Shown: one piece after another, positions 7,765-16,687 of the stretch | Position numbering within the stretch: position 1 is the first letter of the stretch | Layout of the letters: each line of letters opens with the position of its first letter | Assembly: GCF_019805165.1 (NCBI RefSeq) | Contig: NZ_RWIJ01000015.1 | Span: 71,435-135,434, forward strand | Direction: 5' to 3' | Origin: Azospirillum sp. 412522 | Lineage (GTDB): Bacteria > Pseudomonadota > Alphaproteobacteria > Azospirillales > Azospirillaceae | DNA length: 64,000 nt | Notes under the pieces: model-generated | Told to the model about the DNA's origin: nothing | Database searches by the model: none | The model's input: only the letters and a program-made list of their open reading frames with translations | Position numbers and translations under genes: made by a program

Positions 7765-9468
7765 TCAGGCCGCCCGGACCTCGCCGATGAAGGCCTGGAT
7801 CCGCTCGCGCAGCCGGTCGGAATCGCTGGACAGGCTGTCGGCGGCCCCCAGCACCTCCGAGGCCGCCTGCCCGACCTGACCGGCCGAGCCGCTGACCGCG
7901 GCGATGCTGCCGGCGACCAGCTGGGTTCCCTGGGCGGCCTGGTGGATGTTGCGGCCGATCTCCCGGGTGGCGGCGGTCTGCTGCTCCACCGCCGCGGCGA
8001 TGGCGCCGGCGATGACATCGACGTCGTTGATGGTGCGTCCGATGGTCTGGATCGCCGTCACGGTGCCGTCGGTCACCGTCTGGATCTCGGCGATCTGGCT
8101 GCCGATCTCCTCCGTCGCCTGGGCGGTCTGGGTGGCCAGCTGCTTGACCTCGCTGGCGACGACGGCGAAGCCCTTGCCGGCCTCGCCGGCGCGGGCGGCC
8201 TCGATGGTGGCGTTCAGCGCCAGCAGGTTGGTCTGGCTGGCGATGTTCTGGATCAGGCTAACCACGTCGCCGATCCGCTGTGCCGCCTGCACCAGCCGGT
8301 TGACCAGCGCGTTGGTCCGCTCGCCCTCCTCCACCGCGTTGCGGGCGATGGCGGCGGCGGCGTTGACCTGCCGGCCGATCTCGCCGATGGAGCCGCCCAG
8401 CTCCTCCGACGCGGCGGCGACGGTGGCGACGTTGGCGGAGGACTGCGCCGTGGTGGTGGCGACGGCCGAAGCCTGCTCCGTCGTGTGCGAGGCGATGGCG
8501 GTCATGGTCTCGGCGTTGCCGCGGAGATGGCGGGCGGCGGAGGCCACCGCCTGAACCACGTCCTGCACGTCGGCGTCGAAGCGGTCGGCCAGCGCCCGCA
8601 TGGCGTCCTTGCGGTCGCGTTCCGCCTGGAGCTTCTGCGCCTCGCGCTCCTCCTGCAGGCTGCGCATGGCGAGGCCGTTGCTCTTGAACACCTGGAGCGC
8701 ACGGGCGAGCAGGCCGACCTCGTCCCGGCGGCCGGCGCCCTGGACGTCGACCGCGAGGTCGCCGCCGGCGATGGCGGTCATGTCGGCGACCAGCCGGTGC
8801 AGCGGCCGGACGACGAAGGCCAGGATGATGAAGCCGAACAGGCCGAAGGCGACCAGCAGGCCGGCGCCGGCGACCATATAGAGGCGGGCCATCACGCTGG
8901 AGGACAGGGCCATCGCCCGCTCCTCGGCGCGCTTGGTCTCCTCCAGGCTGTTTTCCACCCGGTCGGACAGGGCCTGGGTCAGCTTCTGCCGGACCGGGCG
9001 GCCGACGTCGATCGACACGCGGATCGCGCTGTCGGTGTCGTAGGCCCGCGCCAGCTCCACCGCCTTCTGCGACACCCGTTCATACTCGCCGACGATGGCC
9101 TTGATGGCGGTGATCGCCTCGCGGTCGGCCGGAACGTCGTAGGCGGCGGCCAGCCGGTCGATGGCGGTCAGCGCCTTGCCGATATTGTCCTTGTAGGCCG
9201 CGAAGGCGGCGTCGATGCGGTCGCGCGTGCCGGCGACGAGCGCGTTCGACTCCGCGTCCATCGCGTCGCCCATGGCGGACTGGATCGCCAGAGCCGCCGC
9301 CAGCCGTCCGGCCACAACCTCGGTCACCCGGCTGGTCGAGGCGGTCAGCTCGACCAGTGCCGACCGGGCGGTCCAGACCACGCTCCCCATGACGACCAGC
9401 AGCAGGACCGCCGGGATCAGCAGCTTGTTTATCAGTTTCCGGTCGGAGAACCAGCGGTGCAGGGCCAT
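7765..9468 (-). CDS. Methyl-accepting chemotaxis protein (four-helix-bundle type sensor)
   Basis: A 567-residue chemoreceptor that signals to CheA/CheW. Transmembrane helix 1 is near residues 13-35 (KLLIPAVLLLVVMGSVVW). A periplasmic region of about 150 residues without a Cache fold (helical, 4HB-like) follows, then transmembrane helix 2 (VAGAGLLVAFGLFGFIILAFVV), a HAMP linker (RPLHRLVADMTAIAGGDLAV) and the cytoplasmic signalling hairpin with the conserved tip IQNIASQTNLLALNATIEAA. ATG 9468 fits an AAAGAG ribosome-binding site. It stands alone, convergent with the amidase and with a long AT-rich upstream region. The ligand is unknown. Confidence 0.93.
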   Translation of the reverse strand: MALHRWFSDRKLINKLLIPAVLLLVVMGSVVWTARSALVELTASTSRVTEVVAGRLAAALAIQSAMGDAMDAESNALVAGTRDRIDAAFAAYKDNIGKALTAIDRLAAAYDVPADREAITAIKAIVGEYERVSQKAVELARAYDTDSAIRVSIDVGRPVRQKLTQALSDRVENSLEETKRAEERAMALSSSVMARLYMVAGAGLLVAFGLFGFIILAFVVRPLHRLVADMTAIAGGDLAVDVQGAGRRDEVGLLARALQVFKSNGLAMRSLQEEREAQKLQAERDRKDAMRALADRFDADVQDVVQAVASAARHLRGNAETMTAIASHTTEQASAVATTTAQSSANVATVAAASEELGGSIGEIGRQVNAAAAIARNAVEEGERTNALVNRLVQAAQRIGDVVSLIQNIASQTNLLALNATIEAARAGEAGKGFAVVASEVKQLATQTAQATEEIGSQIAEIQTVTDGTVTAIQTIGRTINDVDVIAGAIAAAVEQQTAATREIGRNIHQAAQGTQLVAGSIAAVSGSAGQVGQAASEVLGAADSLSSDSDRLRERIQAFIGEVRAA

Positions 9469-10004
9469 TGCATGTCTCTTTCTGAAGGGATGAAGCCGGC
9501 CGGATAGCTCCAATAATTAATCGCTATACGATTGCTTCAACTGAAATAAGACTGTAGCAGTTTATTTCTGAACAAATGGTTTTTATTGCCAACCAGAGTT
9601 CCGGATGGTTTGAGGCCGGCGGCAAGAGGGAAGGCCGGCATCCTAAGGTTGAATTCATTCGCCGCGCCGAGCCGGCCGAATCGTGCCCGGCAGGGGCCGG
9701 GCGGAGCCACTATCATGACGGGAAACGCCTTGCAACATGATGCAACCGTGTCTAAAATCAGCCCACGGCCCACGGGCGATCCAAGTTCAAAAATGGTTCT
9801 GTCGCCAACTTGAGGTTACAGATTTTTGGGTGAACGGCGTCGGAAGCCCACTCACGTTGCATCCAATAGGCGATATTTGGTTTTGGCCGTTCGCCACCGA
9901 ATGTATTTCTTGAGCAATGTTCGTGCCCCGGAGGTTGGTGCCGGGTCGAGTCGATGATCTGCGATTTGCTGGTGAGTACAAACCACAAGAGGAAGGAGCA
10001 GGGA
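9469..10004. other. 536-bp intergenic region between chemoreceptor and low-GC gene
   Basis: No convincing gene. Base composition falls noticeably from about 9500 and stays low through 11060. Small inverted repeats are visible: AATCG-CTATA-CGATT at 9519-9533, GAAATAA...TTATTTC at about 9543-9570 and TTGCA-N6-TGCAA at 9730-9745. They could be promoter elements of the chemoreceptor or the edge of inserted DNA. No tRNA, integrase or transposase was found. Confidence 0.5.
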
Positions 10005-11036
10005 ATGAAGCTTCGGCACCAGTTCAAAATTGAGTTCACTGATACCAACAAACCGCCCCGTCACAAAGAAACAATCACCATTGAGGTGCCTTGCGAGTGT
10101 TCGTTTCCCAAGGCCGATGAAGCGGCCCTTGAACTCAAGAGCCGAGACAAAGCTCTATACGATCAATATAAGAAGGAGGTGATCGAGAAATTTATCAAAA
10201 AGACTACCGACGTGTTCTTTGATAAATTTGATCAAGCTTGTAATTCTGGAATCACAAAAAACTATAAAGAATTGATGTCTGTTCATGAAAAAGTAAATTA
10301 CACAGATGGCGAGTGGCAAGAAATACTGAAGAAGTTTGTTGAGTCACAAAAACCAAAGGTCAAATCGCTGTTCATCAAAATGCTTGCTGATGTGACCGAA
10401 AAGGTCGCTGAAAAATCAATGGCTGTGATGAGGGAGCTTGACAAGCAGGACGAGGAGGGCCGTGAAAGGATAGCGACGCTGACACCAAAGGAGGCGTTCG
10501 CTAACTTCAAAGCGAACTACGGCCTGAAATTCGAGATGGACAGTTCGAAATTCCCGACCGATCACTTGATAGATCGTCTCTCCAAGAAGGGCGTCCAAGA
10601 AGCGTCTGCCGAGAGATATTGGAAGAACGGTACCAGAACCTGTTCCTGGACCGAGTTGTCGGTGAGTTCGGTTCTGAGCAAGGCTGCGAGCGGCAAGGCG
10701 GTTCCGACGGTTTACAACGGCAAACAGCAGCTTTCGGTCACGATCAAAGCGGTTGAGAAGGTCGGGATAGTCACACCATGGGATCCTAAAAAAGATGGCA
10801 AGAATGGGAAGCCATCCGATTTGCAAGAGGCGAGAGGAAAGACGCCCGTGACGGTGGACGTTTCGGAAAAAACCAAGGAATTCATGCTGGTAGGAAATTA
10901 CGAGCCTGAAAAAGGTATCGCAAAGATCTATCATTATGCGCCGGGAAGCTCTCCAGACAATCCGGAAATGCTCGATAAGTACCTGAAGTGGTTTAAAAAA
11001 GGCGACAAGGTTATCGCTTGGAAAGAGAAAAACTGA
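10005..11036 (+). CDS. Uncharacterised protein, low-GC orphan gene
   Basis: A 343-residue lysine-rich, apparently soluble protein that I do not recognise. The start at 10005 is set by AAGGAGC five to nine bases upstream. There is no signal peptide and no transmembrane helix. Residues 1-30 look like a beta-rich segment (LRHQFKIEFTDTNK), about 40-170 is charged and helical (KEVIEKFIKKTTDVFFDKFD, then KMLADVTEKVAEK), and the C-terminal half is mixed, ending FKKGDKVIAWKEKN. GC content and codon use (many AAA, AAT and ATA-type codons) differ sharply from every neighbour, which suggests horizontal gain. It stands alone between a chemoreceptor and a RidA gene. A weak hairpin (AGAGATG/CATCTCT, 11036-11060) lies at its end. 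Confidence 0.75.
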   Translation: MKLRHQFKIEFTDTNKPPRHKETITIEVPCECSFPKADEAALELKSRDKALYDQYKKEVIEKFIKKTTDVFFDKFDQACNSGITKNYKELMSVHEKVNYTDGEWQEILKKFVESQKPKVKSLFIKMLADVTEKVAEKSMAVMRELDKQDEEGRERIATLTPKEAFANFKANYGLKFEMDSSKFPTDHLIDRLSKKGVQEASAERYWKNGTRTCSWTELSVSSVLSKAASGKAVPTVYNGKQQLSVTIKAVEKVGIVTPWDPKKDGKNGKPSDLQEARGKTPVTVDVSEKTKEFMLVGNYEPEKGIAKIYHYAPGSSPDNPEMLDKYLKWFKKGDKVIAWKEKN

Positions 11037-11169
11037 GAGATGCATAACAAAACCATCTCTGGACGGAGCGCCGGCAGATGAGTCCGGCCACGATGTGGCG
11101 AAGGGCGGTGAAGCCGCCGCCGACCTCCGCCACGTCATGGTCGCCCTCGACCGGACCATCGTGCAGGGG

Positions 11170-11634
11170 TCAATCGTTGCCGGCGGCGGCGGGCGGGGCG
11201 CCCGTGCGGACCGCGACGGCGTCGACCTCGACCAGATAGCCGTAATGGAGTTCAGGCACCGGCACGACCGAGCGCGCCGGCCGGACGTCCCCCAGGATCT
11301 CCGCATAGACCGCGTTGAAGCGCGGCCAGTTGGCGACGCCGACGAGGTAGACGGTCACCTTCAGGATCGAGGCGGCGCTGCCGCCGGCGGCCTCGACCAC
11401 CGCGATCATGTTGCGGACGGCAAGCCGTGCCTGCCGGTCGAAGTCCGCGTCCGGGTCATGGGTGCCGCCGGGGGTGCCGCCGGGGGCGACCGGCAACTGG
11501 CCCGAGACATAGATCAGGTCGCCGTGCCGGACGCCCTGTGAATAATGGCCGCCGGCCGGCGCCGCGCGGTCGGTGGAGACGGGGGCCACGTCCAGGCCCG
11601 GTGCCGCTGCGTCCGTCATTGTCGGGTCGGCCAT
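11170..11634 (-). CDS. RidA (YjgF/YER057c/UK114) family protein
   Basis: A 154-residue RidA-family protein, which typically deaminates reactive enamine/imine intermediates released by PLP enzymes. Family landmarks are GHYSQGVRHGDLIYVSGQLP, the conserved arginine in VRPARSVVPVPEL and the closing strand YLVEVDAVAV. ATG 11634 is preferred: GGAGG of its ribosome-binding site lies inside the last codons of the upstream PLP-enzyme gene, and an earlier in-frame ATG at 11643 is too close to it. The tight arrangement with a PLP enzyme fits the imine-removal role. It has an unusually long N-terminal lead of about 25 residues. Confidence 0.9.
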   Translation of the reverse strand: MADPTMTDAAAPGLDVAPVSTDRAAPAGGHYSQGVRHGDLIYVSGQLPVAPGGTPGGTHDPDADFDRQARLAVRNMIAVVEAAGGSAASILKVTVYLVGVANWPRFNAVYAEILGDVRPARSVVPVPELHYGYLVEVDAVAVRTGAPPAAAGND

Positions 11635-11636
11635 CC

Positions 11637-12791
11637 TTACCATCCTCCGAAGCGGGGCCAGACGGCCTCGATCACGTCGCCGCCGCTCCGCACCACCCGA
11701 TAGGCGTCATGCTGGGCGCCCGTGGCGCAGGCGTGGTTGGGCAGGATGCGGACGCGCGTGCCGATCGGCAGGTCGGGCAGCCGGGCGTCGGATCCCGGCC
11801 GCAGGGTGACGATGCCGTGCTCCTGGTTGGCGTCGGACAGGATCAGGTCGCCGAACGGCTTGCCGCCGATGTCGCAGACGAGGCCGTAGCCCTGGTCGAT
11901 CCTCTGCCTGGCCGTGCCGCGGTCGCGGGACATCGCCATCCAGCCGGCATCGACCAGGATCCAGCCCTTGTCCCGCTGATGGCCGATGACCGTCGCCAGC
12001 ACCGAAAGGGCGATGTCGTCGATCCGGCAGACGCCGATCCCTGCCATGACGAGGTCGAAGAAGACGAAGACCCCAGCCCGCACCTCCGTCACGCCGTCCA
12101 GCGATTCCGCGAAATGGGCGGTGGGGGTGGAGCCGACGCTGACCACCGGACAGGCGAAGCCGGCGTCGCGCAGGAGGGTGGCGGCCCGCACCACGCTGGC
12201 GCGCTCGGTCTCGGCGCAGGTGCGCAGGGCGTCGTCGCCGATGGCGCCGTAGCTCGCCCCGGCATGGGTCAGGACGCCGCGCAGACGGCCGCCCTGCTCC
12301 AGCGCTCCGGCGATCCCGACCAGCGTCTTCCGGTCGTCGGGCAGGACGCCGGAGCGGTGGCCGTCGCAGTCGATCTCGATCAGGGCGGGGATCGCGTCGC
12401 CGGCCCGGCGGGACGCCTCGGCGACGGCCTGCGCCTGCGCCACCGTGTCGAGCGTGACGGCCAGATCGACGCCCTCGGCGCGCAGCGCGAGGATCCGGCC
12501 GATCTTGTCCGGCGACACCCCCACCGCATAGATCAGATCGGTGACGCCGGCCCGGGCGAACTGCTCGGCCTCCTTCAAGGTCGAGACCGTCGCCGGACCC
12601 GACGGGGCGGTCATCACCCGCCGCGCGGCGTCGACCGACTTGGCCGTCTTCAGGTGCGGTCTCAGCCCCACGCCCAGCCTGTCGAGCCGCTCCCGCAGCC
12701 GGCCGACATTGCGGTCCATGCGGTCGCGGTCGAGGATCAGGCAAGGCGTGCCGATATCTTGCAAGCTGGGGTGTCCGGTCGGATCTGTCAT
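11637..12791 (-). CDS. DSD1-type PLP enzyme (D-threonine aldolase / D-serine dehydratase-like, alanine-racemase fold)
   Basis: A 384-residue PLP-dependent enzyme of the fold-type III group that acts on D-hydroxy amino acids. It starts with the family signature GTPCLILDRDRMDRNV; the PLP lysine is in LRPHLKTAKS, and the C-terminal metal site is PNHACATGAQHDAY (His and Cys spaced as in D-threonine aldolase). The exact reaction (aldol cleavage or dehydration) cannot be settled from sequence. It is the first gene of a two-gene unit with ridA; dehydration of D-serine or D-threonine would release the enamine that RidA handles. It is divergent from a LysR regulator, which is likely to control it. Confidence 0.88.
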   Translation of the reverse strand: MTDPTGHPSLQDIGTPCLILDRDRMDRNVGRLRERLDRLGVGLRPHLKTAKSVDAARRVMTAPSGPATVSTLKEAEQFARAGVTDLIYAVGVSPDKIGRILALRAEGVDLAVTLDTVAQAQAVAEASRRAGDAIPALIEIDCDGHRSGVLPDDRKTLVGIAGALEQGGRLRGVLTHAGASYGAIGDDALRTCAETERASVVRAATLLRDAGFACPVVSVGSTPTAHFAESLDGVTEVRAGVFVFFDLVMAGIGVCRIDDIALSVLATVIGHQRDKGWILVDAGWMAMSRDRGTARQRIDQGYGLVCDIGGKPFGDLILSDANQEHGIVTLRPGSDARLPDLPIGTRVRILPNHACATGAQHDAYRVVRSGGDVIEAVWPRFGGW

Positions 12792-12849
12792 CGTTTCTTC
12801 CCGCAGGGCTAGGGTCCGGTCCGCGGCTCGCCGGCCGCGACCGTCCTTG

Positions 12850-12876
12850 CATTCTAGGGAATGGCATGTAGCATTC
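12850..12876. promoter_or_regulatory. Candidate LysR-type binding sites
   Basis: In the 124-bp divergent space, CATTC-TAGG-GAATG (12850-12863) forms an inverted repeat. The element GCATTC occurs at 12849 and again at 12871, 22 bp (two helical turns) apart. This is the layout expected for a LysR regulator acting on the DSD1/ridA promoter and on its own gene. Confidence 0.4.
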
Positions 12877-12915
12877 AATTAACGGCTCATTCAGGTATCA
12901 TTAAGATAGAAGTTA

Positions 12916-13836
12916 ATGCTGACCAGCGACGACCTTGCCTTCTTCTGCGTGGTGTCCGGCTCCGCCTCGCTGGCCGACGCGGCGCGCAAGCTCAACGTCA
13001 CGCCGCCGGCGATCACGCAGCGGCTGAAGGCGCTGGAGCAGCGCGTCGGCGTCCGGCTGATGGACCGCACGCCCCGCGGCCTCGCCCTCACCGACGAGGG
13101 CGAGATGCTGGTGGCCGAGGGGGCGGCGATCATCGAGGCGATCGAAGGGCTGGCGGAATCGCTCGGCCGGCGGACGACGCGGGTCCGGGGCAAGCTGAGG
13201 ATCGCGGCGCCCTACGGCTTCGGCCGGGAGCATGTCGCGCCGGTCGTGGCGGAGTTCGCGCGGCTGCATCCGGAAGCCACCGTCATCCTGGAGCTGTCGG
13301 ACCATCCCAATGTCCTGACTTCCGACAGCTGGGACGTCGTGATCCATATCGGCGCCCTCAATGCGGCCGGGCGGCTGGTGACGACGCTGGCGCCGAACGG
13401 ACGGGTGGCCTGCGCCGCGCCGGCCTATCTCGACGGGCGGGCGCCCATCGCGCATCCGGACGACCTGCGGCATCACCGGTGCCTCGCCCTCAGGGAGAAC
13501 AACGAGGACGTGACGCTTTGGCGCTTCTCCCATCCGGAGCAGGGCGCGGCGGCGGTCCGCGTCCGGCCGGCGATGTCGACCAACGACGGCACGATCATGC
13601 GGGGCTGGGCGCTTGCGGGGCTTGGCGTCATCGTCCGCTCCGAGTGGGATGTGGCCGGGGATCTGGCGGCGGGGCGGCTGGTCCGGGTCCTGCCGGACTG
13701 GACCTGTCCGGCGGCGGATGTCGTGGCGCTGCTGAATGCGCGGCACGGCCGCAGCCGCCGGGCCACGGTGTTCCTGGAGATGATGCGCGACGCCCTCCAT
13801 CCCGTTCCCTGGCCCGTTCCCTGGCCCGTTCCCTGA
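12916..13836 (+). CDS. LysR family transcriptional regulator
   Basis: A 306-residue LysR-type regulator. The N-terminal winged helix (residues about 5-62, ASLADAARKLNVTPPAITQRLKALE) is followed by a periplasmic-binding-protein-like effector domain beginning at LRIAAPYGFG. It is divergent from the DSD1/ridA pair and so probably controls it. The C-terminus ends in a 12-bp tandem repeat (13801-13834) that encodes PVPW-PVPW-PVP, an odd proline-rich tail beyond the normal fold. An imperfect G+C hairpin (CCCCCGG...CCGGGG near 13843-13861) lies after the stop. Confidence 0.93.
   Translation: MLTSDDLAFFCVVSGSASLADAARKLNVTPPAITQRLKALEQRVGVRLMDRTPRGLALTDEGEMLVAEGAAIIEAIEGLAESLGRRTTRVRGKLRIAAPYGFGREHVAPVVAEFARLHPEATVILELSDHPNVLTSDSWDVVIHIGALNAAGRLVTTLAPNGRVACAAPAYLDGRAPIAHPDDLRHHRCLALRENNEDVTLWRFSHPEQGAAAVRVRPAMSTNDGTIMRGWALAGLGVIVRSEWDVAGDLAAGRLVRVLPDWTCPAADVVALLNARHGRSRRATVFLEMMRDALHPVPWPVPWPVP
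13801..13834 (+). repeat. 12-bp tandem repeat at the end of the LysR gene
   Basis: CCCGTTCCCTGG is repeated 2.8 times, in frame, and runs into the stop codon. It encodes the tail PVPWPVPWPVP. Confidence 0.9.
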
Positions 13837-14037
13837 CCGCTCCCCCGGGCACTCGCCGGGGACGCCGGCGGCGCCGCGCGGTCGGTGTCGGCCGCCGGCT
13901 TCCCAGCCGGACTGCGGCGCGCCCGGGGCGGTTCCGCCGGGAGTTCCGCTGGGGTGGGTTGCAGCGAGGGCGGCTTGACCCCGCAAGCAACCAATGGTCG
14001 ATTGCGTGGCCCCGCCAACAAATCCTCCAGGCCACCC

Positions 14038-15333
14038 ATGAGCATCGACAGCGCCGCCGGTCCGTCCGTCCGGCCTTCCACCGGCGGCGCCTCCGTTGGT
14101 TCCTCCGGCGACGGTCCGGCGGCCATCCGGGCCGGGCATGAACGGGTGGAGGATGCCCGGACGGACGGAGCGAAGCTGCATCATCCGCTGCTGGTCGCCG
14201 TCTGCCTCGTGCTGGTGGCGCTGAACCTGCGGCCGGCGCTGTCGAGCCTCGCGCCGGTCATGGGCGACGTGGTGCGCGATGCCGGGCTGACCTCCGGGCA
14301 GGCCGGGCTGCTGACCACCTCGCCGGTGCTGTGCCTCGGCCTGTTCGGGGTGATCGCCCCGCGTCTGGCCCAGCGCTTCGGCACCGAGCGGACGATCTTC
14401 GTCGTGCTTCTGATGCTGGGGGCCGGCGTCGCCCTGCGCGGGGTCGGCAATTTCGCCGCGCTGTTCGCCGGGGCGACGCTGGCGGGCGCCGGGATCGGCA
14501 TCATCGGCGTGCTGCTGCCCGCCGTGGTCAAGCGCGATTTCCCGCGGAAGATCAGCCTGATGATGGGGGTCTACACGATGGCGCTCTGCGCCGGGGCGGC
14601 GACCGCCGCCGGGGCGACGGTGCCGCTGGAGCGCGCCTTCGGGCAATGGACCGCGGCGCTCGCCTTCTGGGCGGTGCCGGCGGTGGTGGCGGCCCTGGCC
14701 TGGCTGCCGCTGACGCGCGGACGCCAGAGCGCGGCGGGACCCGGCGGGGCGCCGGTGCGCGGCCTGTGGCGCAACGGGCTGGCCTGGCAGATCACCCTGT
14801 TCATGGGGCTGCAATCGGCGCTGGCCTACATCGTGCTGGGCTGGATGGCGCCGATGCTGCGCGACCGCGGCTTCGACCCGACGACCGCCGGGCTGATCGT
14901 TTCCGGCTCGGTCCTGGTCCAGGTGGCGGCGGCGCTGGTCGCGCCCCTGCTGGCGACGCGCACCCCGAGCCAGAGCCTCGTCGCCGTCTCGATGCTCGGA
15001 TGCAGCCTCGTCGGCATGGTCGGCTGTCTCTACGCGCCGCTCGGCACCATCGCGCTGTGGGCGGTGATCCTCGGGATCGGGCAGGGCGGCGCCTTCGCCG
15101 TCGCGCTGACCCTGATCGTGTTGCGCTCGCCCGACAGCCTCACCGCCTCGCACCTGTCGGGCATGTCGCAGAGCGTCGGCTACACGCTGGCGTCGGCCGG
15201 TCCCTTCGCGGTCGGGCTGCTGCATGGCTGGAGCGGCGACTGGCACGCCTCCGCCCTGCTCTTCGTCATCGTCGGGGTGGTGGCGGCCTTCTTCGGCTTC
15301 CTTGCCGGGCGGCCCCGCCAGCTCCGCCTCTGA
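14038..15333 (+). CDS. CynX/NimT family MFS transporter
   Basis: A 431-residue MFS permease of the CynX/NimT (cyanate/2-nitroimidazole) family. After a 40-residue hydrophilic N-terminus the first helix carries the family signature LVALNLRPALSSLAPVMGDV; twelve hydrophobic segments follow. The helix 2-3 turn is PRLAQRFG. ATG 14038 is the best start, although the ribosome-binding site is weak and a longer frame extends upstream. The substrate is unknown. It is co-directional with the LysR gene 200 bp upstream and is convergent with the esterase gene. Confidence 0.88.
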   Translation: MSIDSAAGPSVRPSTGGASVGSSGDGPAAIRAGHERVEDARTDGAKLHHPLLVAVCLVLVALNLRPALSSLAPVMGDVVRDAGLTSGQAGLLTTSPVLCLGLFGVIAPRLAQRFGTERTIFVVLLMLGAGVALRGVGNFAALFAGATLAGAGIGIIGVLLPAVVKRDFPRKISLMMGVYTMALCAGAATAAGATVPLERAFGQWTAALAFWAVPAVVAALAWLPLTRGRQSAAGPGGAPVRGLWRNGLAWQITLFMGLQSALAYIVLGWMAPMLRDRGFDPTTAGLIVSGSVLVQVAAALVAPLLATRTPSQSLVAVSMLGCSLVGMVGCLYAPLGTIALWAVILGIGQGGAFAVALTLIVLRSPDSLTASHLSGMSQSVGYTLASAGPFAVGLLHGWSGDWHASALLFVIVGVVAAFFGFLAGRPRQLRL

Positions 15334-15350
15334 GACGGCTCCGGCCGCCG

Positions 15351-16634
15351 TTAGGCCGGCGCACCTTCCCGCCGGTGGCCAAGGAAGAAGCGGATCATCT
15401 CCGCCGTGGCGTCGGGACCCTGCGGGTCGGTGTAGGAACCGCTGGGGGAACCGCCGGCCCAGGCGTGTCCGGAGCCATGGATGGTCCACTGCTCGCACAG
15501 CGTCCGGCCGGACGGCGTGGTGTAGAGGGTCCGGCTGTAGGCGTGCCGGCCGGGGGCTTCGCCACTTTGAAGCTCGGGCCGAAGGTCGGTCATGGCTGCG
15601 GTCGCGCGGGCCGCGACCAGATCGCCGTTCCGCGGGTTGACGACGGTGTCGCGGTCGCCGTGGAAGATGATGGTGGGCACCGGACGGCCGGTTCCCGCCT
15701 TGTCCGCCGGTTTCCCGCCCGCTGCCCCGCCGCCGCCCTGACGCATGGCGGCGAGGGCCGAGGGAAGGTCGTGCGCGGCCCCGGCGGGCAGGCCGGAATG
15801 CACGCAAACCGCCGCGTAGAGGTCGGGATAGGCCTCGCCCATGATCGCCGCCGCGGCGCCGCCGGCGGACAGCCCGGCGATGTAGACCCGGCTTGGGTCG
15901 ACGGCAAGGTCGTGCAGGATCCGGCGGGTGATGCCGGCCAGCAGGTCCGGCTCGCCCTGGCCGCGGCGCTGGTCCTCGGGCTTGAACCAGTTCCAGCAGC
16001 GCTGGGGGTTGGCCGAGGCCGGCTGTTCCGGGTAGGCGACGAACAGGCCGTGCCGTTCGGCGAAGGCGTTCATCCGGGTGCCGGCGGCGAAATCGTCGGG
16101 CGACTGGGTGCAGCCGTGCAGCATCACCACCAGCGGGCGCTTCCCCTCGCCGCGGTTGGCGGGGATGTAGAGCTTGTAGGTGCGCGTTCCCGAGGCCCCG
16201 CTGTAGGACGCCGTCGTGAAGGACGCGCCGTCCGGCAGCGGTTCGGCCGGCGGGCGCGGGGCGCCGGTTCCAGGGCCTCGCAGATCCATTGACCTCAGAC
16301 GCGCGGCAAGCCCGCGCAGGGTCTCGCCGAGGCCGGTCCGCGCTCTCTTTCCAAACCGGCTTTCCGACGTTCCGCCGGCAGCTGCGGCGCGATCCTCTGC
16401 ATGATCCGCGGCACCGTTTCCGGAGGCCGGCCGGGGGTCGGCGTCGAGCCGTTGGAACTCGCCCTCCAGGATGGTCGGGGCCGGTGCGGCGGTCGCTGCG
16501 GTTTCCGGCGCGGCCGGGCCCTCTCCCCGCAGCAGGCGTTGGACCAGGCTGGTCGCTTCGGCGAGCCGGCCGGCGCGGGTCAGGCGGGCGACCTCGTCCA
16601 TGCCGGCAAGGCCGGTGGGGCGTTTTTGGGACAT
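15351..16634 (-). CDS. PHB depolymerase family esterase (alpha/beta hydrolase)
   Basis: A 427-residue protein. The N-terminal 130 residues are low-complexity and charged, without a signal peptide. The catalytic domain starts at RTYKLYIPAN and shows the oxyanion motif LHGCTQ, the nucleophile elbow GLSAGGA, an acidic residue in FHGDRDTVV and a final histidine in GSGHAWAGG. These match intracellular polyhydroxybutyrate-depolymerase/feruloyl-esterase-like (LpqC, esterase PHB) enzymes. It follows the ribbon-helix-helix gene by 53 bp on the same strand, so the two are probably an operon under the nested operator at 17112-17153. Whether the natural substrate is polyhydroxybutyrate or another ester is open. 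Confidence 0.88.
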   Translation of the reverse strand: MSQKRPTGLAGMDEVARLTRAGRLAEATSLVQRLLRGEGPAAPETAATAAPAPTILEGEFQRLDADPRPASGNGAADHAEDRAAAAGGTSESRFGKRARTGLGETLRGLAARLRSMDLRGPGTGAPRPPAEPLPDGASFTTASYSGASGTRTYKLYIPANRGEGKRPLVVMLHGCTQSPDDFAAGTRMNAFAERHGLFVAYPEQPASANPQRCWNWFKPEDQRRGQGEPDLLAGITRRILHDLAVDPSRVYIAGLSAGGAAAAIMGEAYPDLYAAVCVHSGLPAGAAHDLPSALAAMRQGGGGAAGGKPADKAGTGRPVPTIIFHGDRDTVVNPRNGDLVAARATAAMTDLRPELQSGEAPGRHAYSRTLYTTPSGRTLCEQWTIHGSGHAWAGGSPSGSYTDPQGPDATAEMIRFFLGHRREGAPA

Positions 16635-16687
16635 GTGATTGCTTTCTCGGTTCGGGAATCGCGCCGGCATCGCCGATCTGGGGCGCG

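Noticed and set aside
9469..10004. Attachment site or tRNA at the edge of the low-GC patch
   Set aside because: No cloverleaf, direct-repeat pair or integrase was found on either side.
11041..11169. Possible gene fragment (minus frame reading LHDGPVEGDHDVAEVGGG) between the low-GC gene and ridA
   Set aside because: Too short, no start, no recognised family; could be an insertion scar but nothing proves it.
12913..15807. About 960-codon open frame antisense to the LysR and CynX-type genes
   Set aside because: Arginine/proline/glycine-rich, no domain, and opposite to two genes with clear families.
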